A DNA stretch of 64,000 nt from Candidatus Binatota bacterium (lineage in GTDB: Bacteria > Desulfobacterota > Binatia > UBA1149): NCBI GenBank assembly GCA_012960245.1, contig DUBO01000012.1, forward strand, positions 62,001-126,000, read 5' to 3'. Numbering within the stretch: the first letter of the stretch is position 1; the number at the start of each line of letters is the position of its first letter. Under the pieces are notes generated by a model. The model was not told the origin of the DNA. It saw only the letters and a list, made by a program, of their open reading frames with translations, and did no database searches. Positions 55,686 through 62,399 of this stretch are shown piece after piece. Both the position numbers and the translations under genes were made by a program.

Positions 55686-56545
55686 AGACAATAGCAAAAC
55701 GCTGTGTCGTAGTAGGCACGGGGCTGGTCGGCGGATCGCTGGCCGGTGCCCTGAAGCGCTCTGGAGTAGTAGGGCGGGTCTGCGGAGTAGGTCGCAGTCG
55801 AGACAACCTGTCGCGTGCGCTCGACAAGCAACTCGTGGACGAGGTTTCTACCGATCTCGAGGCGGCGCTTGTCGGAGCAGACCTGGTCGTTCTCGCTGCT
55901 CCGGTGGATACGGTGCTGCGCTTGATGGACGACGTGGCCGCGGCCATGCCCGCCGGTTGTGTCGTGACCGATGTCAGTAGCGTGAAGGTGCCGGTAGTGG
56001 AGAGGGCCAACAGTAGCGAGCTGGCAACCCTGTTCGTGGGCGGTCACCCGATGGCGGGAAGCGAAAAGACGGGCGCAGCGTTTGCCGACTGTGATCTCTT
56101 CAGGGAAAAGACCGTGGTGCTGACGCCCACCGCTTCGACCACGCCGGAAACACTGGGCCTGGTCCGCTCGATGTGGGAGGCCACGGGGGCGAGGGTCGTG
56201 GAGATGGATTCGGTGCTGCACGACCGCCTGGTGGCTTCGTCGAGTCACCTGCCGCAACTCGTTGCCTGGGCCCTGGCCGCGGGTGTCAGTGGAATCGAAC
56301 CGCGGACGCTTTTCTTGAAGGTGGTGGGCAACGGTTTTGCCGACACCACCCGGCTTGCCGACAGCGATCCATCGGTGTGGCAGGGCATCCTCGATTTCAA
56401 CAGGGAGTCCGTACTCGACGCGATGGACGGGTTTTCTGCCTCGTGGGCTGAGCTGCGCTCGGCGATCGAAAAAAGCGACGGCGGAGGGATCGAGGCCGTG
56501 GCCGCCCGCGCCCGGTCGGTGCGCCGGAATATAGGAGAGAGCTGA
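55682..56545 (+). CDS. tyrA: Prephenate dehydrogenase
   Basis: The 287-residue enzyme has a Rossmann N-domain (CVVVGTGLVGGSLAGALKRSG), DLVVLAAPVDTVL, VTDVSSVKVPVVE, GGHPMAGSEKTG and a helical C-domain (SSSHLPQLVAWALA, FADTTRLADSDPSVW). No ACT domain is fused. It makes 4-hydroxyphenylpyruvate or arogenate-derived tyrosine. The start overlaps the hisC stop; aroA follows after 1 base. Confidence 0.95.
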   Translation: MKTIAKRCVVVGTGLVGGSLAGALKRSGVVGRVCGVGRSRDNLSRALDKQLVDEVSTDLEAALVGADLVVLAAPVDTVLRLMDDVAAAMPAGCVVTDVSSVKVPVVERANSSELATLFVGGHPMAGSEKTGAAFADCDLFREKTVVLTPTASTTPETLGLVRSMWEATGARVVEMDSVLHDRLVASSSHLPQLVAWALAAGVSGIEPRTLFLKVVGNGFADTTRLADSDPSVWQGILDFNRESVLDAMDGFSASWAELRSAIEKSDGGGIEAVAARARSVRRNIGES

Positions 56546-56546
56546 A

Positions 56547-57896
56547 GTGTCGGCCGGGCTCGTCGTGCGCCCCGCCGCCGGCCCGCTCGCCGGGACGGTA
56601 ATTCCTCCCGGCGATAAGTCTATCGCCCACCGCGCCATACTTTTCAACGCTGCGGCCGAGGGCGAATCGCGGGTCGAGGGTATTCCCGGTTCCGAGGACC
56701 TCGCCTCGACACTGCGAGCCGTGAGCGCCTTCGGCGTGGAGGTCAAGCGTGAAGGGGACGGCATTGCCAGGCTGCGTGGAAGAGCCATGGCCTTCAGCGA
56801 AGCCCCTGGACCGATCGACTGTGGCAACTCCGGTACCACCAGCCGCTTGCTGGCCGGACTGCTGGCGGGGCAGGACTTCGAGACCGTACTCACGGGCGAC
56901 GCTTCGCTGAGCCGACGCCCCATGCGACGGGTCGTAGACCCACTCGCCGGGTTTGGTGCGTCGTTAACGGCTGCAGACGGTTGCCTGCCGTTGGTCATAC
57001 GCGGTACGCAGCTGGTGCCGGCCACGTGCCGACTTCCGGTGGCCAGCGCACAGGTCAAGACGGCGGTACTGCTTGCGGCGATGCAGGCCACCGGCGAGAG
57101 CACCGTAACCGAGCCCTCGCTTTCACGCGACCACAGCGAGATCATGCTCGCTGCGATGGGGGTCGACCTCGGGCGGGATTTTGGCGGCTCGGGTGGTCAG
57201 GGGCTGGTCGCCGATCCTTTCGTTGTTCCTCCAGGCGGTGAGCACGCTGTCTCGCTCAGTGGTCCTCGAGTGCCGACTTCCCTCGACCTGCGGGTGTGCG
57301 GGGATATATCTTCGGCTGCCTTTTTTGTAGTGGCGGCTGTTCTCGTGCCGGGCTCCGTGCTGCGTTTGCAGGGGGTCTGCCTGAACCCTACGCGCACAGG
57401 TTTTCTTCGCGTACTGCGGAGCATGGGCGCTGACATCGAAGCGGTGGTGGAGGGGGAATCCGCGGGCGAGTGCTACGGGACGTTGACGGTGCGTTCTTCA
57501 GGCCTCGTGGGCGTAGACCTGGCCGAAGAAGAAGTGCCGTTCACGATAGACGAGCTACCCGTGTTGGCGGTGGCTGCTGCCCACGCCGACGGTGTGACCC
57601 GCATAAGGGGTGCCGCCGAACTCAGGATCAAGGAAGGTGATCGCGTGCGCGCGGTATGTGTAATGTTGTCGGCCCTGGGCATCAAGGTAGCCGAGCACGA
57701 TGACGGAATGGATATCTACGGCGGCACTATACGCGGTGGCGTGGAAGTCGATCCAGCCGGTGACCACAGGATCGCGATGTCGGCGGCGGTGGCGGCACTG
57801 GCTGCCGAGCAGGCCGTCACGGTACTCGATCCACGGGTGGCGGACGTATCTTTTCCCGGGTTTTTCAAAGAGCTCGAAAGGGTCTCGTCGTCATGA
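56547..57896 (+). CDS. aroA: EPSP synthase
   Basis: AroA makes 5-enolpyruvylshikimate-3-phosphate. The 449-residue protein shows IPPGDKSIAHRAILF (shikimate-phosphate site), CGNSGTTSRLLAGLLAG, GDASLSRRPMRRV, ASAQVKTAVLLAAMQATG and RIKEGDRVRAVCVML. NSGTTSRLL rather than NAGTAMRPL points to a class II type enzyme. The start is GTG; the stop overlaps the cmk ATG by 4 bases. Confidence 0.96.
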   Translation: MSAGLVVRPAAGPLAGTVIPPGDKSIAHRAILFNAAAEGESRVEGIPGSEDLASTLRAVSAFGVEVKREGDGIARLRGRAMAFSEAPGPIDCGNSGTTSRLLAGLLAGQDFETVLTGDASLSRRPMRRVVDPLAGFGASLTAADGCLPLVIRGTQLVPATCRLPVASAQVKTAVLLAAMQATGESTVTEPSLSRDHSEIMLAAMGVDLGRDFGGSGGQGLVADPFVVPPGGEHAVSLSGPRVPTSLDLRVCGDISSAAFFVVAAVLVPGSVLRLQGVCLNPTRTGFLRVLRSMGADIEAVVEGESAGECYGTLTVRSSGLVGVDLAEEEVPFTIDELPVLAVAAAHADGVTRIRGAAELRIKEGDRVRAVCVMLSALGIKVAEHDDGMDIYGGTIRGGVEVDPAGDHRIAMSAAVAALAAEQAVTVLDPRVADVSFPGFFKELERVSSS

Positions 57897-58567
57897 GCGA
57901 TTGTTTCGTGGTGGCCATTGATGGTCCGGCCGGGGCTGGCAAGTCGACAACGGCCAAGGCTGTGGCCGAAAAACTGGGGTTTGCCTGTCTGGATTCGGGC
58001 GCGCTCTACAGGGCGGTGGCTCTCCTGCTCGTGGAGGCCGGCGCCGACCCCTCAGACGAACGGGCGGTTGAGCCGCTGTTGGCAGGTGCCAGGATTTCAC
58101 AATCCGCCGATGGCGAGCAGACATTTCTCAACGATCGGAATGTTACTTCGTTGCTGCGCAGCGCGCGGGTGAGTGACGCGGCTTCGCGTTCCTCGGCATT
58201 GCCCGCCGTGAGATCGGCGCTTATCGAGCTACAGCGGGCCGCGGCAACGGGCGAGGGCCTGGTGGTAGAAGGACGGGACATGGGCACCGTGGTTTTTCCG
58301 AGGGCAGCCCTGAAGGTGTTCCTGGACGCCGACGAGGATGAACGGGCCCGCAGGCGTGGGCTGGAGCTTGGCCTCAGCGGCGCGGCAAAACTGGAAAAGC
58401 TGGGCGCTGAAATGGCCGAAAGGGACCATCGCGATCGTAGTCGAAAGGTCGCTCCGCTGCGGCCTGCCGAGGATTCTATGGTGCTTGATACGACCAGTTT
58501 ATCCTTGCAGGAAGTCATCGATGCAGTGGTCATCGAGGTCCTTTCTCGAAAAAAATACGCCAAGTAG
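57893..58567 (+). CDS. cmk: Cytidylate kinase
   Basis: The 224-residue NMP kinase has P-loop IDGPAGAGKSTTAKAVAEKL, LDSGALYRAVALLL, VVEGRDMGTVVFPRAALKVF and the lid arginines in DEDERARRRGLEL and RDHRDRSRKVAPL. It phosphorylates CMP and dCMP. The order aroA-cmk-rpsA is classical in proteobacteria. Confidence 0.96.
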   Translation: MSDCFVVAIDGPAGAGKSTTAKAVAEKLGFACLDSGALYRAVALLLVEAGADPSDERAVEPLLAGARISQSADGEQTFLNDRNVTSLLRSARVSDAASRSSALPAVRSALIELQRAAATGEGLVVEGRDMGTVVFPRAALKVFLDADEDERARRRGLELGLSGAAKLEKLGAEMAERDHRDRSRKVAPLRPAEDSMVLDTTSLSLQEVIDAVVIEVLSRKKYAK

Positions 58568-58589
58568 TTCCACAGCAAGGTCTTTTGCC

Positions 58590-58618
58590 TTGATACTGTT
58601 GCCCAAGGGCGCTATGAA
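58590..58618 (+). promoter_or_regulatory. Candidate sigma-70 promoter for rpsA
   Basis: TTGATA (58590-58595), a 17-base spacer, and TATGAA (58613-58618) form a good promoter. Predicted start is near 58625, leaving a leader of about 48 bases that includes GGGAGG at 58656-58661, 11 bases before the ATG at 58673. It would let rpsA be expressed apart from the aromatic genes. Confidence 0.5.
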
Positions 58619-58672
58619 CTTGGTTGTTTCGGTGTGACCCGTTCGGGTGCGCCATGGGAGGTTCGTCGTTTA

Positions 58673-60718
58673 ATGCTTGAGGAGAAGGCCGGAGACCACA
58701 ACGGTAAACAGGAGGGAATGGAGAGCTTCAGCGACCTGTTCGAAGCTTCAGTAGGTGCGGTTGGTATCGAAACTGGCGAGATCGTCAGCGGAACCGTAGT
58801 TTCAGTCGATACCGCGACGGTGACTGTAGATGTTGGCTACAAGTCCGAAGGTATGATTCCGGTCGGCGAGTTCAGATCGCCGCAGGGGGAAACCAGCGTG
58901 GCAGAGGGCGACAGCATAGAAGTGCTGGTGGTCTCAACGGGCAGCGCCGGGGGCGGGTTGGTCCTTTCGTTCCGACGCGCAAAAGAAGCCATCATCTGGA
59001 AGAACATCGAGGAAGCCTTCAACAGCGAGACCCCGATCGAGGGTACCGTGATCGGCAAGGTTAAGGGTGGCCTGTCGGTAGACCTGGGCGTTACCGCTTT
59101 TCTTCCTGGCTCGCATATAGAGATTCGACCGCCTCGTGGCTTGGACCGTTACGTCGGCGAAACCCAGGAATACGCCATACTCAAGTTCAATCGCGCGCGT
59201 GGCAACGTGGTCGTTTCGCGCAAGGTGCTTCTCGAGAAAGAACGGAACGTCCAGATGGACAAGACTCTTGCCGTTCTCGACGAGGGAGTCGTGCTCGAGG
59301 GTGTCGTAAAGAACGTGACCGACTACGGCGCGTTTGTTGACGTTGGTGGCCTCGACGGCCTGCTCCACGTCACCGACATGTCTTACGGCCGTATAACTTC
59401 GCCTTCAGAGCGGGTAAAGCCGGGCGACGTCATAAAGGTTGTCGTTCTCAAGTTTGACGCCGAGGCGCGTCGAGTTTCACTCGGCATGAAGCAGTTGCAG
59501 GAAGACCCCTGGGACACGATCACCGATCGCTTATTTCCCGGCAGCCGGCTGCGAGGCAAGGTTGTGAGTATTGTCGACTACGGTGCCTTCGTGGAAGTCG
59601 AAGAAGGCATCGAGGGCCTGGTTCACGTTTCCGAAATGTCGTGGACCACGAGGGTGACGCATCCGTCGAAGGTGGTGTCGGTCAGCGATGAAGTTGAAGT
59701 CGTAGTTCTCGGTATCGACCAATCCAACCGCAGGGTGTCGCTGGGTATGAAGCAGGCTACGTCCAACCCCTGGGAACAATTGCCGATCGATTACCCGGTG
59801 GGGACCCAGTTGTCGGGTACTGTTACCAGCGTGACCGACTTTGGTTTCTTTGTGAACGTCGCCGACGGTATCGACGGGCTGGTGCACGTTTCCGATATGC
59901 ACTGGACCAAGCGGGTCAGTCATCCATCGGAGGTAGTGGACAAGGGATCATCGGTGGAGGTCATGGTGCTGTCGATCGATGTGCCCAACGAACGTTTGTC
60001 CCTCGGCCTGAAGCAGGTGTCCGAAGATCCGTGGAACAACATGGATCACCGCTACCCGGTGGGTTGTACGGTGCAGGGTAAGGTGACCAACGTCACCGAC
60101 TTTGGTGCCTTCGTCGAGATAGAGGAAGGCGTGGAAGGAATGGTGCACGTGTCCGAGCTCTCGACCGAACGGGTCGAAGACCCGAGAGAGTTCATCAAGG
60201 TGGGCGAGGTTGTTTCTGCCCAGGTGCTTGGTCTCGATCGCAAGGAAAAGAAAATTTCGCTGAGCCTGAAATCGGCCGTACAGGAAGGTGCCGGGCAGAA
60301 GCAGGAGGCTGCGTCGGGCGTGGACATGGGGTCTACCGGGTCGGCTTTCAACCTCGGCGCGATGCTGAGCGAGCAGCTCCAACGTGACGAGCCGGCAGAC
60401 GAAGCCAGTGCTGAGCCTGGTGAAAAGGAAGCGGCGGTCGAAGAAGTGACAGCGGAAGCGGCGGCGGTCGAAGAAGTTGCCGAAGAAGTGACAGCGGAAG
60501 CGGCAGCGGTCGAAGAAGTTGCTGAAGAAGTGACAGCGGAAGCGGCAGCAGTCGAAGAAGTCGCCGAAGAAGTGACAGCGGAAGCGGCAGCGGTCGAGGA
60601 AGTCGACATTGCGTCGGAAAGCTCCGAAGAAAAACTTATCGATAGCGCTGGTGACCGCAGTGGCGAGGAGCTACAAACTACTACGGAAGAAAATGACGCG
60701 GGTGATGAGGAAAATTGA
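58673..60718 (+). CDS. rpsA: 30S ribosomal protein S1
   Basis: This S1 has six S1/OB domains, in order starting near ETGEIVSGTVVSVDT, TPIEGTVIGKVKGG, VLEGVVKNVTDYGAFVDVGG, RLRGKVVSIVDYGAFVEVEE, LSGTVTSVTDFGFFVNVADG and VQGKVTNVTDFGAFVEIEEG. S1 binds mRNA at the 30S subunit. An acidic C-terminal tail of about 150 residues follows, containing a 14-residue tandem repeat. I chose the ATG at 58673 behind GGGAGG; an ATG at 58718 (MESFSDLFEAS) aligns with the E. coli start and sits just after AGGAGG, and a GTG at 58634 is also open. The length is well above the usual 560. Confidence 0.95.
   Translation: MLEEKAGDHNGKQEGMESFSDLFEASVGAVGIETGEIVSGTVVSVDTATVTVDVGYKSEGMIPVGEFRSPQGETSVAEGDSIEVLVVSTGSAGGGLVLSFRRAKEAIIWKNIEEAFNSETPIEGTVIGKVKGGLSVDLGVTAFLPGSHIEIRPPRGLDRYVGETQEYAILKFNRARGNVVVSRKVLLEKERNVQMDKTLAVLDEGVVLEGVVKNVTDYGAFVDVGGLDGLLHVTDMSYGRITSPSERVKPGDVIKVVVLKFDAEARRVSLGMKQLQEDPWDTITDRLFPGSRLRGKVVSIVDYGAFVEVEEGIEGLVHVSEMSWTTRVTHPSKVVSVSDEVEVVVLGIDQSNRRVSLGMKQATSNPWEQLPIDYPVGTQLSGTVTSVTDFGFFVNVADGIDGLVHVSDMHWTKRVSHPSEVVDKGSSVEVMVLSIDVPNERLSLGLKQVSEDPWNNMDHRYPVGCTVQGKVTNVTDFGAFVEIEEGVEGMVHVSELSTERVEDPREFIKVGEVVSAQVLGLDRKEKKISLSLKSAVQEGAGQKQEAASGVDMGSTGSAFNLGAMLSEQLQRDEPADEASAEPGEKEAAVEEVTAEAAAVEEVAEEVTAEAAAVEEVAEEVTAEAAAVEEVAEEVTAEAAAVEEVDIASESSEEKLIDSAGDRSGEELQTTTEENDAGDEEN
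60434..60604 (+). repeat. 42-bp in-frame tandem repeat in the rpsA 3' end
   Basis: Three full 42-bp units (60464-60505, 60506-60547, 60548-60589) are flanked by a 30-bp partial copy (60434-60463) and a trailing partial one (from 60590). Units differ mostly by synonymous or silent third-base changes. They encode the 14-residue unit AVEEVAEEVTAEAA in the acidic tail of S1. Confidence 0.95.
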
Positions 60719-60746
60719 AACTGGATCGTTGGTAGGCTGACGAATC

Positions 60747-60752
60747 TATAAT
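60747..60752 (+). promoter_or_regulatory. Candidate -10 box upstream of ihfB
   Basis: A perfect TATAAT lies in the 51-base rpsA-ihfB gap. No good -35 hexamer is found at 16-18 bases upstream. The predicted start, near 60759, is about 11 bases before the ihfB ATG at 60770. Confidence 0.35.
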
Positions 60753-60769
60753 CCTGGGGTGCACGGTAG

Positions 60770-61138
60770 ATGACTAAACGAGACCTGATCGAAGAGATTG
60801 CAAACAGGTACCCTGCCTATTCCAGGCGGGATGCCGAGATAATCGTAAATACAATTTTTGAGAGCATGACCGAAGCCTTGTGTAATGGAGATCGAATAGA
60901 AATCCGCGGTTTCGGCAGTTTTGTGGTCCGTCACCGCGATGCCCGCGAAGGACGGAACCCCAAGACCGGCGACATCGTCGCGGTGTCGGCCAAGAAAGTG
61001 CCGTTTTTTAAGGTGGGTAAAGAACTTAAGCTGCGCATAGGCTGCGGCTTCGTTGACGGCTCTCTGAGCAGTGAACGGCAGGCGGCTGAGTCGCTGGGCG
61101 CCGAACTCGACTCCGGGTCCGGCTTTCCCGCCGTCTGA
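60770..61138 (+). CDS. ihfB: Integration host factor beta / HU-family DNA-binding protein
   Basis: The 122-residue protein begins MTKRDLIEEIANRYPAYSRR and has IEIRGFGSFVVRHRDAREGRNPKTG with the DNA-intercalating NPKTG loop, then VPFFKVGKELKLRI. The order rpsA-ihfB is as in E. coli. It is about 28 residues longer than E. coli IhfB, with a C-terminal Ser/Glu/Ala-rich tail (DGSLSSERQAAESLGAELDS) that does not look like the fold. HU or IHF-like function is clear; the beta label rests on the neighbour. Confidence 0.9.
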   Translation: MTKRDLIEEIANRYPAYSRRDAEIIVNTIFESMTEALCNGDRIEIRGFGSFVVRHRDAREGRNPKTGDIVAVSAKKVPFFKVGKELKLRIGCGFVDGSLSSERQAAESLGAELDSGSGFPAV

Positions 61139-61148
61139 CCGGGCGCGC

Positions 61149-61646
61149 GTGAGAGTACTCTGGGCTCCTTGGCGCCTGGCGTACGTCGAGAAGGACGAGC
61201 GCGGGGACGGTTGCATATTCTGTGACAAGCCGCGGCTTGAGGGCGACGGCGAGCGCAGGGAAAGTCTCGTACTGTACAGCGACGAGCACGCGAGCGTCAT
61301 AATGAACCGCTACCCCTACGCGAACGCCCACCTTATGGTGGCGCCGCGCGAGCACACAGCCGACTTCGCGAGACTTCCGGTGGATGCCGCGGCGTCCCTC
61401 AGCTCGGTGTTGCAGAAGGCAGTTGCAGTTCTCGACAAGGCGTACTCTCCCCAGGGCTTCAACGTGGGCCTCAACCTCGGCCGCTCGGCCGGTGCGGGGA
61501 TAGATGGCCACATGCACTGGCACGTAGTACCGCGCTGGGAAGGCGACACCAACTTCATGCCCATGCTCGCCGATTGCCGGGTGTTGCCCGAGCATTTAGA
61601 CGAGGCCTACGAACGCTTGCTGCCGTTGTTCGCTACCGGTGTTTGA
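61149..61646 (+). CDS. HIT-family hydrolase/phosphorylase
   Basis: The 165-residue protein starts at GTG 61149 with VLWAPWRLAYVEKDE, has a CIFCDKP motif, NRYPYANAHLMVAPREHTADF, and the histidine triad GHMHWHVVPRW. The WAPWR start and CxxC form are typical of the Ap4A phosphorylase-like branch of HIT proteins. The frame extends back into ihfB to 61071, but that segment does not match. It sits between ihfB and lapA, where E. coli has no such gene. Confidence 0.92.
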   Translation: MRVLWAPWRLAYVEKDERGDGCIFCDKPRLEGDGERRESLVLYSDEHASVIMNRYPYANAHLMVAPREHTADFARLPVDAAASLSSVLQKAVAVLDKAYSPQGFNVGLNLGRSAGAGIDGHMHWHVVPRWEGDTNFMPMLADCRVLPEHLDEAYERLLPLFATGV

Positions 61647-61664
61647 TTGAAGGAATAAGATCCA

Positions 61665-62018
61665 GTGAAAATACTCAGGACAGTTTTTTACAGCGTGCTT
61701 TTCCTCGCGGCGGTGATGATAGCAACTTCGAACTCCGAGGTGGTACAGGTGGTCTACTTGCCTGCTCTGCCGTTTTTGCCTCGCCCGGATGGGGCTGCGG
61801 TGGGCATGCCGCTTTTTGCCGTCATCCTGGGTTCGATTCTCATCGGCGTGTTGGTCGGGGGGCTGGGCGCGCTGCTCGAAAACACGCGCGCGCGGGTCAG
61901 GGTGCGTTCGCTTGAGAGGGAGCTGGATCGGGTCTCGTCTCGCACCAATGGCGGCCAGGTTTCCCGTGTTCGTGGCAGCGCTGACCTTGATCCAGACGAC
62001 GACGAAGAGGCTTACTGA
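61665..62018 (+). CDS. lapA: LapA (DUF1049) membrane protein
   Basis: The 117-residue protein has a first TM helix (about 5-22), a loop with EVVQVVYLPALPFL, a second TM helix (about 46-68), and a basic coiled-coil tail (ARVRVRSLERELDRV) with an acidic end (DPDDDEEAY). This is the LapA layout. In E. coli the order is rpsA-ihfB-lapA-lapB; here lapB is not next to it. The window has another LapA-like module fused to a LapB-like protein at 757-2034. The start is GTG. Confidence 0.88.
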   Translation: MKILRTVFYSVLFLAAVMIATSNSEVVQVVYLPALPFLPRPDGAAVGMPLFAVILGSILIGVLVGGLGALLENTRARVRVRSLERELDRVSSRTNGGQVSRVRGSADLDPDDDEEAY

Positions 62019-62079
62019 CAGCTTCGCTTCTGATTACCGTGGTGCGCGGGATACCCGCCCCTACCGGTCCGCGGCGTCT

Positions 62080-62108
62080 TTGCAGCACCAATGTACAATA
62101 AATATACT
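62080..62108 (+). promoter_or_regulatory. Candidate promoter between lapA and mutS
   Basis: TTGCAG (62080-62085), a 17-base spacer and TATACT (62103-62108) form a plausible promoter in an unusually AT-rich patch. The predicted start is near 62115, within the first codons of the VWA-like ORF, so it may serve that ORF from the GTG at 62115 or drive mutS. Confidence 0.35.
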
Positions 62109-62399
62109 CCCCGGGTGGCCGCTCCGACTACACTGGGGCAACCCGCAGAGTCGGGTTGGGCGTCGCGCAGTGTTCGCGACGAAATGCGGGCCAGCCTGGA
62201 GGCCCTGAAGGAGGTCGGACGGGTTACGGCCAGGGGTATACGACTGAATACCTTCATGCTCGACGACAGCCCGGCACTACGCGCTTTTGTTGAGAAAATG
62301 ACGGCCGCCAACCGGGGCAGGGCGTTTTATATGGCCCCAGGCCAGCTGGGCAAATTCCTGTTGGTTGACTACGTGCGCCGCCGTCGCAAGATTCTCTGA
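62091..62399 (+). CDS. Short ORF like the C-terminus of a VWA-domain protein
   Basis: The 102-residue ORF has about 30 unremarkable residues and then LEALKEVGRVTARGIRLNTF, MLDDSPALRAFVEKMTAANR, GRAFYMAPGQLG and FLLVDYVRRRRK. From memory, this strongly resembles the last 70-75 residues of CoxE/ChlD-like VWA proteins (NTFML ... NRGRAF ... LVDYV). The MIDAS motif (DxSxS) and the first two thirds of such a domain are absent, and no matching sequence is seen upstream in any frame. It may be a remnant, or a small real protein. A candidate promoter overlaps its start, so translation might begin at the GTG 62115. It ends 1 base before mutS. Confidence 0.55.
   Translation: MYNKYTPRVAAPTTLGQPAESGWASRSVRDEMRASLEALKEVGRVTARGIRLNTFMLDDSPALRAFVEKMTAANRGRAFYMAPGQLGKFLLVDYVRRRRKIL

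Noticed and set aside
55583-57145. Minus-strand ORF of 520 residues over tyrA and aroA
   Set aside because: It is antisense to two certain genes, low in complexity and without motifs.
60052-60609. Minus-strand ORF with Ser/Thr/Ala repeats
   Set aside because: The repeats are the complement of the rpsA tail repeat; no independent gene.
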